From positions 1 through 64,000 of the forward strand of contig CADASN010000007.1 of the NCBI GenBank assembly GCA_902790635.1: DNA of 64,000 nt, read 5' to 3'. The notes under the pieces were generated by a model. The model ran no database searches. It was given only the letters and a program-made list of their open reading frames with translations, and was not told the DNA's origin. Below, piece after piece: positions 7,231 to 15,833 of the stretch. Numbering within the stretch: the first letter of the stretch is position 1; each line of letters opens with the position of its first letter. The stretch comes from an uncultured Bacteroidia bacterium. Its GTDB lineage: Bacteria > Bacteroidota > Bacteroidia > Bacteroidales > UBA932. Both the position numbers and the translations under genes were made by a program.

Positions 7231-9060
7231 ATGATGAAAAAGATATTGCTTACCCTCGTCTGCCTGCTGTCGGCCTTGAGCCTGCTGGGTGTCCCCGCCA
7301 AACCGGGCAGTTTCAAATATACCCAGCCTGACGGCAGTGTCATCAACCTCTGGCGCCACGGCGACGAATTCGGCCACTGGCTCACGGACAACCAGGGGCG
7401 GGTCGTCCGCAAGGACGCCTCCGGCTTCTACCGCGTGGACGCCACGGCGGACCTCGCCTCCCTGCGCCGCGCTGCCTTGGCAAAGCGCCAGCAGGCCAAC
7501 CGCCAGCGCCGCACGCGGCGTGGCACCAACTACGTCGCCTTTGGCAAAAAGCACTTCCTGGTGATCCTCGTGGAGTTCGCGGATCTCTCGTTCGCGAGTT
7601 CAGATGCGCAGTCCGCATTCTCCAATATGATGAACCAGGAAAAGTATTCTGTCAATGGTGCCACCGGTTCCGCCCGGGACTACTATTTTGAGAATTCAAA
7701 AGGGGCGTTCGAGCCCGTTTTCGACGTTTACGGTCCCGTGACCTTGTCCCAAAAGATGGCCTATTATGGCGGTAACGATGACTCGGGCTATGACAAATAT
7801 CCGGAGGAGGCGGTCGTGGATGCCTGCCGGTTGCTGGACGGGCAGATCGATTTCACCAGGTACGACAACGATGGCGATGGCAATGTGGACTTGGTGTTCA
7901 TGTATTATGCCGGCCACGGCGAGGCGGATTACCACGGGGATGATGCCGAGGATACCATCTGGCCGCATCAGTGGGCGCTTTCTTCCGGCGGCAAAGAGCT
8001 GGCGTTGGACGGCGTGACGATTGACAGCTACGCCTGCACCAACGAGTTGGATGGGTTTACCAATAAGATGGTCGGCATCGGTACGGCCTGCCACGAATTC
8101 GGCCATGCCATGGGCCTGCCGGATTTCTACGATACGGATTATGATGAAAACGGCGAGTGCGGAGGCTTGTATTATTTTTCCCTGATGTGCGGCGGCAGCT
8201 ACAACAATGACGGCCGCACCCCTCCTTACTTCAACATAGAGGAGCGTATCCTGCTGGGGTGGCTGGACGATAGTGCCTATGAGGATATCACCGAGTCCGG
8301 CAACTATGTCCTCCCTTCCATCCAATCAGACAAAGCCTTCCGGACCGCCACGGATCAGGAAGGTGAGTACTTCGTCTATGAGTGCCGGACCAACACCGGC
8401 TGGGATGCCGGACAGCCGGCGCATGGCATGATCGTGTACCACGTAGATAAGTCTGACCGCACTGTCGCGATCAGCGGTATCAGTCCTGCTCCCACGGCGG
8501 CCAGCCTGTGGAGCAACTGGAATGAGACCAATTCCATCAACGAGAACGGCTCCCATCCCTGCTTCTATGTCGTGTCCGCCTATGACCAGGAGAACCTGAT
8601 GTTCGGCTATGAGTACGTGTCTGGATATGGTTATTATTTCGATCCGAAAGGGAAAGGCTATGCCCTCCAGATGCCATTCCCGGGCAGTGAGGGCGTCACG
8701 GATTTCACTGCAAAGAGCTGGAACGGAGTGTCGTCCTCCGTTTCGCTGAGCCGGATCGCTTATGACGACTCGAAGGTGACTTTCACCGCCTCGGTAGCCA
8801 AAGCGGGGCTGGACTATCCGGTAATCCGGAATCCGCAGCAAGGCACCTATGTGACCGGTGGGTCCCTGGATCTGGTACTGGATGTCCCCGAGGGAATGTC
8901 GGTTAGTTCCGTGGCATGGTCTTTCGACGACCAGCCGACCACCGCCGGGAAAGTGAACTTCACGCAGGCGGGCGACCATACCGTCGAAGCTGCCGTAACC
9001 CTGCAGGACGGCCGGATCCTCCTGGTCACCCTGGATATTCACGTTGACTTGTTTGATTAA
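7231..9060 (+). CDS. Secreted M6 family metalloprotease (immune inhibitor A-like)
   Basis: 609 aa; signal peptide about 1-20. A strong AAGGAG lies 4 bases before the start; ATG 7231 or the adjacent ATG 7234 could be used. The M6 signature is complete: VILVEFADLSF at about 110, ARDYYFENSKGAFEPVFDVYGPV at about 150, and HEFGHAMGLPD at 288-298 with zinc ligands in HExxH and a downstream Asp (D298), followed by SLMCGGSYNNDG (Met-turn). The N-terminal 25-70 region (YTQPDGSVINLWRHGDEFGHW) is the usual M6 prodomain start. The C-terminal 90 residues are an Ig-like domain (GTYVTGGSLDLVLDVPEGMSV). No type IX secretion signal is visible. It probably degrades extracellular protein and is co-transcribed with the DUF6562 genes. 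Confidence 0.9.
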   Translation: MMKKILLTLVCLLSALSLLGVPAKPGSFKYTQPDGSVINLWRHGDEFGHWLTDNQGRVVRKDASGFYRVDATADLASLRRAALAKRQQANRQRRTRRGTNYVAFGKKHFLVILVEFADLSFASSDAQSAFSNMMNQEKYSVNGATGSARDYYFENSKGAFEPVFDVYGPVTLSQKMAYYGGNDDSGYDKYPEEAVVDACRLLDGQIDFTRYDNDGDGNVDLVFMYYAGHGEADYHGDDAEDTIWPHQWALSSGGKELALDGVTIDSYACTNELDGFTNKMVGIGTACHEFGHAMGLPDFYDTDYDENGECGGLYYFSLMCGGSYNNDGRTPPYFNIEERILLGWLDDSAYEDITESGNYVLPSIQSDKAFRTATDQEGEYFVYECRTNTGWDAGQPAHGMIVYHVDKSDRTVAISGISPAPTAASLWSNWNETNSINENGSHPCFYVVSAYDQENLMFGYEYVSGYGYYFDPKGKGYALQMPFPGSEGVTDFTAKSWNGVSSSVSLSRIAYDDSKVTFTASVAKAGLDYPVIRNPQQGTYVTGGSLDLVLDVPEGMSVSSVAWSFDDQPTTAGKVNFTQAGDHTVEAAVTLQDGRILLVTLDIHVDLFD

Positions 9061-9079
9061 TGCATAAAACTCATACGAA

Positions 9080-11872
9080 ATGAAAAAATTCGTTTTTTCC
9101 CTTTTGGCCCTGGCAGCCCTCGCGCTTGTGCCTTCCTGTATGAAGGAGCTTGTCTCTTCCCCCGATCCCGCCACGGGTGGATCGCCGGTCGAGGTGTCCT
9201 TCCAGGTGGACCTGAACAACGTGATGACCAAGGCGGACAACACCGACCTGGACAACGCTTCCGGTACCTGGAGCCTCTATATCGCCGCCTTCAGCACGGC
9301 TGACGGTGCCCTGATCTCCACTTCCAAGATCGGCGGGACCGGTTATGAGCCGACGGAGACCCTCAGCAGCACCACGTCCAAGACGGTCACGCTGACCCTC
9401 TCCAGGGGCGCCTCTTACAAGGTGGTCTTCTTTGCGGAGAAAGCGGGTGCATACGATGTGTCCTTTGCCAACAACAATGTCGCCAGGTTCAGCTACAAGG
9501 CGGGCCTGCTGGCGAACAGCGGCGGGCTGGATGCATTCTACGCCACCGTGGACGTCAACGCCTCGACGACGGCCTACAGCGTCACGCTGAAGCGCCCCTT
9601 CGCCCAGGTCAACGTGCTGGTGCCCCTGGCGGCCGTCCCGACCGGACAGACCGCCTTCAGTTCCGCGATGAAGGTCAAGGCACCGACGACCTTCGACCTG
9701 TTCGCCGGTGCGGCGACGGGGGCGGAGTCGGTGGTCGAGTTCTCCTCGAGCGCCATCAACACGGTGCCTTTCGGGAAATATGCCACGACGCACAAGTGGG
9801 TCGGCATGAACTATGTCCTGGTGAATTCCGCCAACACGGTGGAAGTGACTTCCTTCCAGGAAAGCGGAATGGCGACTGCCATCGTGCCGGGCAAGGTTCC
9901 CGCTAAGATGAACGGCCGTACCAACCTGGTGGGCAACATCTATGACCTGTCGGCCGAGTTCAACTTCAATGTCCAGATCGGTCCTGGTTTCGACTCCGAA
10001 GGAGAAGAGCCGGTGATCGGCCAGCAGACGGAGATTACCTTGGCTGACAACAGTACTTACACGGAGGCCAACCCGCTGACAATCAACGCCTCCGCTGCGG
10101 CTGCGCCGCAAAATGTGACCCTGCGGGTCAATGGCCACAGCTTCACCGAAGTGCTGGCGGGTGCTGCGCAGGGGGCGGCCATCACCGCTGTCTCTGCCAA
10201 TACGGCCGTAGCGACGGCTTCCGTCAGCGGCAACGATGTGGTGATCACGCCGGTCGGCAACGGCCAGACGGTCGTCACCGTCACAACTCCGTCCTATACC
10301 AAGACTGACTATCGGGGTGCGAGTTTCCAGATCCCCGTCAAGGTCGAAGGCATGTCCGGCGGCGGTGGCGGCCAGGGAGGCGGCAGTGACACGATCGTGT
10401 TTGCTGATCTGAACCTGGAGAACGGCAAACAGTATACAGCTCCGTTTACCCAGGGTGATATGTCCGTCACGTTTGCCGGAGGCAATAATGACGGTAAGTA
10501 CTACACCACCGGTTCCGGTATCCGTACGTATGGCGAGGGTACCATCACGGTCGCTTCCAGCAAGAATATCGTCAAGATCGAATTTACCTTCGATACGACC
10601 GAGACGAAGGACGGAGATAATACGGTAACTTACCTGCCTAATGAGGCGACTTTCGACAGTGTCACGCCCGGCAGTTATGATCTGACTACGCAAACCTGGA
10701 CGGGTTCTGCCACGTCGGTCGTTCTCAAGCGCAAAACCGGTACGGGCCACTGGCGCCTGCAGAAAGTCAAAGTGTACTATGAAGGCGGCGGTGACTCCGG
10801 CGGGTCCGGCGGCGGCAGTGAGCAAGGTGGCGGTGGCGGCCAGAGTGGCGATACCGTCAAGTCACTTCCGTACAGCCAGGACTTCAAGGCAAGCGGACAG
10901 GGTGATTTCACCATCGACAACAAGACGCTTCCCGAGGCTTTGACTTATGTCTGGAGTTATGACAACAGATACGGAATGAAGGCATCTGCCTATAATCAGC
11001 AAGCCTATGCTTCCGAGAGCTGGCTGGTATCTCCTGTCGTCAACCTCTCTTCCGCCCAGCATCCGGTGCTGACTTTCCGACACGCTGTCAATCAGTTTGA
11101 ATCGATTGATAAAGCCAAGGAGGAAGCTACCGTCTGGGTGCGTGAGGAGAATGGTACCTGGACACAACTGACCGGCGTTTCCTATCCTGCCTCGATGTCG
11201 TGGAGTTTTGTCGATAGTGGAGAGATAGATCTGTCCGGCTACAAGGGAAAGAAGATCCAGGTGGCCTTCAAGTATGTCAGTACCGCGACCAAAGCCGGCA
11301 CTTGGGAGGTGGATAAATTCTCCATCGCAGAACCGGGCTCTTCTCAGGGCAGCGGCGGCCAGGGCGGCGATAACGAGAACCTTGGCACGCCTGATGCGAC
11401 GCTGACGAATGCGGAGATTCGTGCTGCGACCGTAGATGCAGAAATCACCAGTGATAATCCTTCTTACCGGGCCGGCACCATTAACAGCGCGTCGGGCACC
11501 TGGACGGGTAATTTCGCCAAGCACAAGGACGGTGTCAAATTCCTTCAACTTCGCAACAAGAAGGGCGCCTTCATCACTTCGCCGACCTTCTCTTCCGCCA
11601 TCAGCAAGGTGGCGGTGACGCTGACGAGTGAGGAGGGCGTGACGCTTGCCGACCGTACGTTGCACGCCGTTCCGGCATCGACTGTTGTCCCGACAGGTGA
11701 TGACGCGTATACTTCTACGCTTTGGGCCAACGAGTATGGCTGTGTCCGGACTGGTGCTGAGAAGGGTGCAACAGTTGTCATTGATTTCCCTAGCGGAAGC
11801 AGTGTCACGCAGTTCATGCTGATTGCCGAAGGCGGCGCGACCTATATCGACCACATCGACGTCTATTACTGA
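9080..11872 (+). CDS. DUF6562 multidomain lipoprotein, N-terminal part of a TGA-split nuclease protein
   Basis: 930 aa with lipobox Cys20 (LVPSCMKEL). Order: DUF6562/fimbrillin-like (about 25-310), Ig-like (about 320-420), Gly-rich linker, a beta domain shared with the 5203 protein (about 435-565), a second Gly/Ser linker, a choice-of-anchor/jelly-roll domain (about 590-750, SLPYSQDFKASGQGDF to GTWEVDKFSIAEPG), and a final beta domain (about 770-930). TGA 11870-11872 ends it, but the same frame continues open into a fibronectin-like segment and a nuclease domain up to 13024. Domain order suggests that the ancestral or expressed protein is a surface-anchored nuclease of about 1314 residues. 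As it stands, this product lacks the nuclease. Confidence 0.8.
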   Translation: MKKFVFSLLALAALALVPSCMKELVSSPDPATGGSPVEVSFQVDLNNVMTKADNTDLDNASGTWSLYIAAFSTADGALISTSKIGGTGYEPTETLSSTTSKTVTLTLSRGASYKVVFFAEKAGAYDVSFANNNVARFSYKAGLLANSGGLDAFYATVDVNASTTAYSVTLKRPFAQVNVLVPLAAVPTGQTAFSSAMKVKAPTTFDLFAGAATGAESVVEFSSSAINTVPFGKYATTHKWVGMNYVLVNSANTVEVTSFQESGMATAIVPGKVPAKMNGRTNLVGNIYDLSAEFNFNVQIGPGFDSEGEEPVIGQQTEITLADNSTYTEANPLTINASAAAAPQNVTLRVNGHSFTEVLAGAAQGAAITAVSANTAVATASVSGNDVVITPVGNGQTVVTVTTPSYTKTDYRGASFQIPVKVEGMSGGGGGQGGGSDTIVFADLNLENGKQYTAPFTQGDMSVTFAGGNNDGKYYTTGSGIRTYGEGTITVASSKNIVKIEFTFDTTETKDGDNTVTYLPNEATFDSVTPGSYDLTTQTWTGSATSVVLKRKTGTGHWRLQKVKVYYEGGGDSGGSGGGSEQGGGGGQSGDTVKSLPYSQDFKASGQGDFTIDNKTLPEALTYVWSYDNRYGMKASAYNQQAYASESWLVSPVVNLSSAQHPVLTFRHAVNQFESIDKAKEEATVWVREENGTWTQLTGVSYPASMSWSFVDSGEIDLSGYKGKKIQVAFKYVSTATKAGTWEVDKFSIAEPGSSQGSGGQGGDNENLGTPDATLTNAEIRAATVDAEITSDNPSYRAGTINSASGTWTGNFAKHKDGVKFLQLRNKKGAFITSPTFSSAISKVAVTLTSEEGVTLADRTLHAVPASTVVPTGDDAYTSTLWANEYGCVRTGAEKGATVVIDFPSGSSVTQFMLIAEGGATYIDHIDVYY

Positions 11873-11926
11873 ACAACCGGGACCGGGGGCGCTGATCCGA
11901 CGGTCACGACGGGAGCGGTTAGCTCT

Positions 11927-13024
11927 GTGACCACAGCCAGCGCAACCCTCTCCGGTAGTTTTGCTAACATGACGGATGTGCGGGACTACGGCTTCTATTG
12001 GGGCACGTCGTCCACCGCGCTGACGAACCAGACACACCTGAACAGCTCTGCCAAGAACGCCGACAGCTTCAGTTCGGTCATTTCCAGCCTGGAGGCCGGC
12101 AAGACCTACTATTATCAGGCCTACGTGCAGCAGCTTGAAGGTGGCCAGCTGAAGGAATACAAGGGCGCCGTCAAGTCCTTCACCACGGCTGCGTCCACGG
12201 GGCAGGGGGGCTACCGGCCCTACCTGTACTGCTATGAGATGCCTGCCATCAACCTGAAGGCCGGCACCACCTACGGTAGCGGTAGCGAGAAATCGGGCTG
12301 CGGCTACAAGTGGTACAACCACGAGACGTCCAACGCGAACCAGAAGGTGGCTACGCATACGTACAAGTACAACAACAAGGTTTACCGCAATTATTCCTGC
12401 CTGGTGGACAAGACCAAGAAAGCCCCGCTCTGGAGCGCGTTCGTTATGCACAAGGACGTCTATCCGGACAACAATGTCGGACGGACCGGCAGTTGGACCG
12501 ACGATCCGGCCATCCCTTCCGGATGGCAGCAGAGCGGCGTGGACAGTCCGTACAGCCGCGGCCACTTCGTGGCATCCAACTACCGGCAGGTCAACGATGA
12601 TGCCAACGGTGCGACCTTCTACCACACCAACCAGGCCCCGCAGTACCAGACCTCGTTCAACGATGGTTGCTGGAACTCCCTGGAGCAGGCGGTGAAGAGC
12701 AATGCCCCTTCCGGGCGGGATACGCTCTACGTGGTGGTCGGCGTCCTGTATGAGACTTCGCAGACCAGCAGCGGTGTACCCATCCCGAGCCACTTCTACA
12801 AATTGCTGATGAAGTGTTCGTTTGACACTTCCGGCACGATGACTGCGGCCAAGGGTGTGGCCTACATCTTCACGAATGAAGCACATAGCGGCGATAAGTA
12901 CACGGACGCGAAGTTCCGTACCACCATCGATGCGATTGAGGAGCGGACTGGATTTGACTTCTACGCCAACGTGCCAAAATCGCTACAGGACGCGGCAGAG
13001 CAGCAGACAGCTTCGCTATGGTAG
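11927..13024 (+). CDS. DNA/RNA non-specific endonuclease, C-terminal part separated by TGA
   Basis: The only early start is GTG 11927; no ribosome-binding site or signal peptide is present, and the frame is open back to 11873, in phase with the gene at 9080. Residues 1-90 are a fibronectin-like domain (VRDYGFYWGTSSTAL). From about 95 is the beta-beta-alpha-metal nuclease: YSRGHFVASNYRQ contains the R-G-H catalytic His (about residue 213), TNQAPQYQTSFNDGCWNSLE carries the metal-binding Asn and the WxxLE pattern, and DTLYVVVGVLYE follows. Such enzymes cleave DNA and RNA extracellularly for nutrition or biofilm turnover. Translation as a free protein is doubtful; it is either a broken gene or expressed by stop-codon readthrough. 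Confidence 0.75.
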   Translation: MTTASATLSGSFANMTDVRDYGFYWGTSSTALTNQTHLNSSAKNADSFSSVISSLEAGKTYYYQAYVQQLEGGQLKEYKGAVKSFTTAASTGQGGYRPYLYCYEMPAINLKAGTTYGSGSEKSGCGYKWYNHETSNANQKVATHTYKYNNKVYRNYSCLVDKTKKAPLWSAFVMHKDVYPDNNVGRTGSWTDDPAIPSGWQQSGVDSPYSRGHFVASNYRQVNDDANGATFYHTNQAPQYQTSFNDGCWNSLEQAVKSNAPSGRDTLYVVVGVLYETSQTSSGVPIPSHFYKLLMKCSFDTSGTMTAAKGVAYIFTNEAHSGDKYTDAKFRTTIDAIEERTGFDFYANVPKSLQDAAEQQTASLW

Positions 13025-13025
13025 G

Positions 13026-13095
13026 AGATCCCCGGTCAAGCCCGGGATGAGATCCTTCGACAAGCTCAGGATGACATTGCCTGAAATGACGGTTT
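13026..13095. repeat. REP-like intergenic palindromes
   Basis: Contains CCCCGGTCAAGCCCGGGATG followed by TCCTTCGACAAGCTCAGGAT, the kind of short palindromic repeat dispersed through many bacterial genomes. Related GATCCCCGATCGGGTCGGGG-type units occur at 19983, 20791 and 21879. Confidence 0.7.
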
Positions 13096-13098
13096 AGC

Positions 13099-13135
13099 GA
13101 AAGCCGCAGATTGCGTTAAGCGATCTGCGGCTTTC
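13099..13135. terminator. Bidirectional hairpin between the nuclease gene and pdxA
   Basis: Perfect 13-bp arms, 13099-13111 and 13123-13135 (GAAAGCCGCAGAT), around an 11-base loop. One arm lies in the last codons of pdxA. There is no T-run, so termination efficiency is uncertain. Confidence 0.6.
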
Positions 13136-14204
13136 CCGGGTTACGGGGCTTTTCGTGCCCCAGCGAGCGCTCGGGCATTTTCCCTTCCTGGAGATCCTCC
13201 CACGCGAGGCGGTTGCGGAAGATGTCGATCGCGGCGAAGATGGCGGCGCGCATTGAGCGGGGATCCGCTTCGTCGCGTCCGGACAGTTCGAAAGCCGTGC
13301 CGTGGTCCGGCGAAGTGCGGATGATGGGGAGCCCTGCCGTGAAGTTCACGCCGTCCTCGAAGGAGAGGGCCTTGAACGGCGCGAGTCCCTGGTCGTGGTA
13401 CATCGCCAGCGTCGCGTCGAAATTCTCGAACTGGCTCATCCCGAAGTAGCCGTCGGGGGAGAAGGGACCGAAGGCGAGGATGCCCTCCTCGGTGGCTTTC
13501 CGGATGGCGGGGATGATGATGTCCTGCTCCTCGGTGCCGAGCAGGCCGCCGTCGCCGCTGTGCGGGTTGAGGCTGAGTACGGCGATGCGCGGCTGGTCCA
13601 CCACGAAGTCCTGCTTGAGCGACGCGTTGATCAGGCGCAGCTTGCTCAGGATGCGCTCTTCGGTGATCTGGGCGGCGACGTCCTTGAGGGGAATGTGCCC
13701 CGTGACGACGGCCAGGCGGAGCCGGTGGCTGATCATGAACATCAGCGAATCCGGGGCGCCGAAAGCGTTCTGGATATATTCGGTGTGGCCCGGGAAGCCG
13801 AAGCCTTCGTTGGACATGGCCTTCTTGTTGATGGGGCCCGTGACGAGCACATCGATGAGGCCCTTCTTCAGCTCGCCGATGGCGGACTTGAGGGCCAGGA
13901 TGGCGCCGTTGGCGGACTCGGCCGTGGCTTGTCCCGGCTCGGCATAGGCGCTGTCAGGCAGGCAGTTGACGATATTGACGCGCTTCGGATGGGCTTCCGA
14001 GGCGGAATGGATGACATTGGTGTCCATCTGCTCGACTTCCGGGATGGTTTTGCGGTAGAAGCCGAAGAGCTTGGAGGATCCGTAGATGACCGGGGTGAAC
14101 TGCTCGAGGATCCGCGGGTCGGCGAGTGCCTTGATGATGACTTCGTAGCCGATGCCGTTGGAATCGCCCTGGGTGATGCCCACTATGATTTTTCCGTTTT
14201 GCAT
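13116..14204 (-). CDS. pdxA: 4-hydroxythreonine-4-phosphate dehydrogenase
   Basis: 362 aa, slightly longer than E. coli PdxA. It catalyses NAD-dependent oxidation of 4-phosphohydroxy-L-threonine in the DXP-dependent pyridoxal 5'-phosphate pathway, in the cytoplasm. Visible family motifs: VGITQGDSNGIGYEVI at the N-terminus, LVTGPINKKAM, FPGHTEYI, the metal-binding LNPHSGDGGLLGTEE, and AMYHDQGLAPFKAL. An AGAAG sequence precedes the ATG. rnhA ends 5 bases upstream on the same strand, so the two are probably co-transcribed. Confidence 0.95.
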   Translation of the reverse strand: MQNGKIIVGITQGDSNGIGYEVIIKALADPRILEQFTPVIYGSSKLFGFYRKTIPEVEQMDTNVIHSASEAHPKRVNIVNCLPDSAYAEPGQATAESANGAILALKSAIGELKKGLIDVLVTGPINKKAMSNEGFGFPGHTEYIQNAFGAPDSLMFMISHRLRLAVVTGHIPLKDVAAQITEERILSKLRLINASLKQDFVVDQPRIAVLSLNPHSGDGGLLGTEEQDIIIPAIRKATEEGILAFGPFSPDGYFGMSQFENFDATLAMYHDQGLAPFKALSFEDGVNFTAGLPIIRTSPDHGTAFELSGRDEADPRSMRAAIFAAIDIFRNRLAWEDLQEGKMPERSLGHEKPRNPGKPQIA

Positions 14205-14209
14205 ATCTT

Positions 14210-14650
14210 CTATTGATTAGATTCGTATCCTGTGTCCGGCGGAAGCCCGGGGAGGGAGTAGGCGGTGACTGCCAGGCGGTCGCAGCGCTCGTTCTCGGGA
14301 TGGCCGGCGTGCCCCTTGATCCAGTGGAACTCCAGCCGGAACCGGGCGGCGAGCGCATCGAACTGCGCCCAGAGGTCGTGGTTCTTCTTGCGCTTCCAGC
14401 CCTCGGTGACCGTCCGGACCACGTAGGTGGAGTCGCTGAAGACCTGCACGTCCGCGCCCTCCCATCGGATGGCTTCGAGTCCCTTGATTACCGCCAGCAG
14501 TTCCATCCGGTTGTTGGTCGTCCGGGCGAAACCGCCGGACAGTTCTTTGCGGGCGTCACCGCAGCGGAGGACCGCTCCCCAGCCGCCGGGGCCGGGATTG
14601 CCGCTGGCCGCGCCGTCGGTGTAAAGATATATGGGAGGTCTCGTTGCCAT
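14210..14650 (-). CDS. rnhA: Ribonuclease HI
   Basis: 146 aa from ATG 14650; the upstream in-frame TTG at 14659 is less likely. It degrades the RNA strand of RNA:DNA hybrids. All four acidic catalytic positions are visible: Asp in [14 protein letters not shown], Glu in [14 protein letters not shown], Asp in VFSDSTYVV and Asp in NERCDRLAV, plus [12 protein letters not shown] around the conserved His. A -7 box TAATTTTG on the minus strand (14664-14657) lies only 6 bases before the ATG, implying a very short leader. It is divergent from rmlB. Confidence 0.95.
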   Translation of the reverse strand: MATRPPIYLYTDGAASGNPGPGGWGAVLRCGDARKELSGGFARTTNNRMELLAVIKGLEAIRWEGADVQVFSDSTYVVRTVTEGWKRKKNHDLWAQFDALAARFRLEFHWIKGHAGHPENERCDRLAVTAYSLPGLPPDTGYESNQ

Positions 14651-14674
14651 TGTGTGCAAAATTAACTATTTTTG
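14643..14674 (+). promoter_or_regulatory. rmlB promoter
   Basis: TTG at 14644-14646, a 20-base spacer, then TATTTTTG at 14667-14674 fit the Bacteroidetes -33/-7 pattern. The -33 element lies within the first codons of divergent rnhA, and its -7 box (14657-14664) sits in this spacer. Confidence 0.6.
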
Positions 14675-14699
14675 TCTGATAATTGAAGCATTACCGTCT

Positions 14700-15833
14700 A
14701 TGAATTACGAAAGGACCCTGATCATCACCGGTGGCGCCGGATTCATCGGCAGCCACGTCGTCCGGCTGTTTGTGAACAAATACCCGCAGTACAAGATCAT
14801 CAACGTGGACAAGCTGACCTACGCCGGCAACCTCGAAAACCTCCGGGACATTGAGTCCAAACCCAACTACCGCTTTGTCCGGGCGGACATCTGTGACTTC
14901 GACACCATTCTGAAGTTGATGCAGGACGAGCGGGTGGACGGCATCATCCACCTCGCCGCCGAGTCCCACGTGGACCGCTCCATCAAGGATCCCTTCACCT
15001 TCGCCCAGACCAATGTCATGGGCACGCTCTCGCTGCTGCAGGCGGCGAAGAACGTCTGGAACGGTGACTGGGCCGGGAAGCGCTTCTACCACATTTCCAC
15101 CGACGAAGTGTACGGCGCGCTGGAGATGACGCACCCGGAAGGGATCGAACCGCCGTTCACGACCAAGGCCTCCAGCGGCCAGCACCACCTCGCCTACGGC
15201 GAAAAGTTCTTCACGGAGGACCTGAAATACCAGCCGCACAGCCCCTACAGCGCCGCCAAGGCCAGCAGCGACCACTTCGTGCGGGCCTTCCACGACACCT
15301 ACGGCCTGCCGACGATCGTGACGAACTGCTCCAACAACTACGGCCCCTACCAGTTCCCGGAGAAGCTCATCCCGCTGTTCATCAACAACATCCGTCACCG
15401 CAAGCCGCTTCCCGTGTACGGCAAGGGAGAAAATGTCCGCGACTGGCTCTACGTCGAGGACCACGCCCGGGCGATCGACCTCATCTTCCACGAAGGCAAG
15501 ACGGGGGAGACCTACAACATCGGCGGCTTCAACGAGTGGAAGAATATCGACATCATCAAGGTGCTCATCAACACGGTGGACCGGGTGCTGGGCCGTCCGG
15601 AAGGGGCCGACATGGACCTGATCACCTTCGTCACCGACCGTGCCGGACATGACCTGCGCTATGCCATCGACTCCTCCAAGCTGCAGAAAGAACTGGGCTG
15701 GGAGCCGAGCCTGCAGTTCGAGGAAGGCATCGAGAAGACCGTACGCTGGTACCTGGACAACCAGGAATGGATGGACCGCGTCACCAGCGGCGAGTACGAG
15801 AAATACTACGAACAAATGTACGCCGGCCGATGA
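14700..15833 (+). CDS. rmlB: dTDP-glucose 4,6-dehydratase
   Basis: 377 aa from ATG 14700; upstream in-frame codons would extend through the promoter. The enzyme converts dTDP-glucose to dTDP-4-keto-6-deoxyglucose in dTDP-L-rhamnose and related sugar synthesis. Visible: NAD-binding GGAGFIGSHVV, DKLTYAGNLENL, the STDEVYGAL motif with catalytic Asp/Glu, YSAAKAS (catalytic Tyr-x3-Lys) and NCSNNYGPYQFPEKLIP. No rmlA, rmlC or rmlD is in the window. Its stop overlaps the start of the PAP2 gene (ATGA). Confidence 0.95.
   Translation: MNYERTLIITGGAGFIGSHVVRLFVNKYPQYKIINVDKLTYAGNLENLRDIESKPNYRFVRADICDFDTILKLMQDERVDGIIHLAAESHVDRSIKDPFTFAQTNVMGTLSLLQAAKNVWNGDWAGKRFYHISTDEVYGALEMTHPEGIEPPFTTKASSGQHHLAYGEKFFTEDLKYQPHSPYSAAKASSDHFVRAFHDTYGLPTIVTNCSNNYGPYQFPEKLIPLFINNIRHRKPLPVYGKGENVRDWLYVEDHARAIDLIFHEGKTGETYNIGGFNEWKNIDIIKVLINTVDRVLGRPEGADMDLITFVTDRAGHDLRYAIDSSKLQKELGWEPSLQFEEGIEKTVRWYLDNQEWMDRVTSGEYEKYYEQMYAGR

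Noticed and set aside
6208-7554. 448-codon minus-strand frame across the DUF6562 and M6 genes
   Set aside because: No start signal, composition typical of antisense shadow, and it crosses the boundary of two well-supported genes.
7231-13024. Type IX secretion C-terminal signals on the protease and nuclease
   Set aside because: No conserved C-terminal sorting domain is visible; the DUF6562 proteins have lipoboxes instead.
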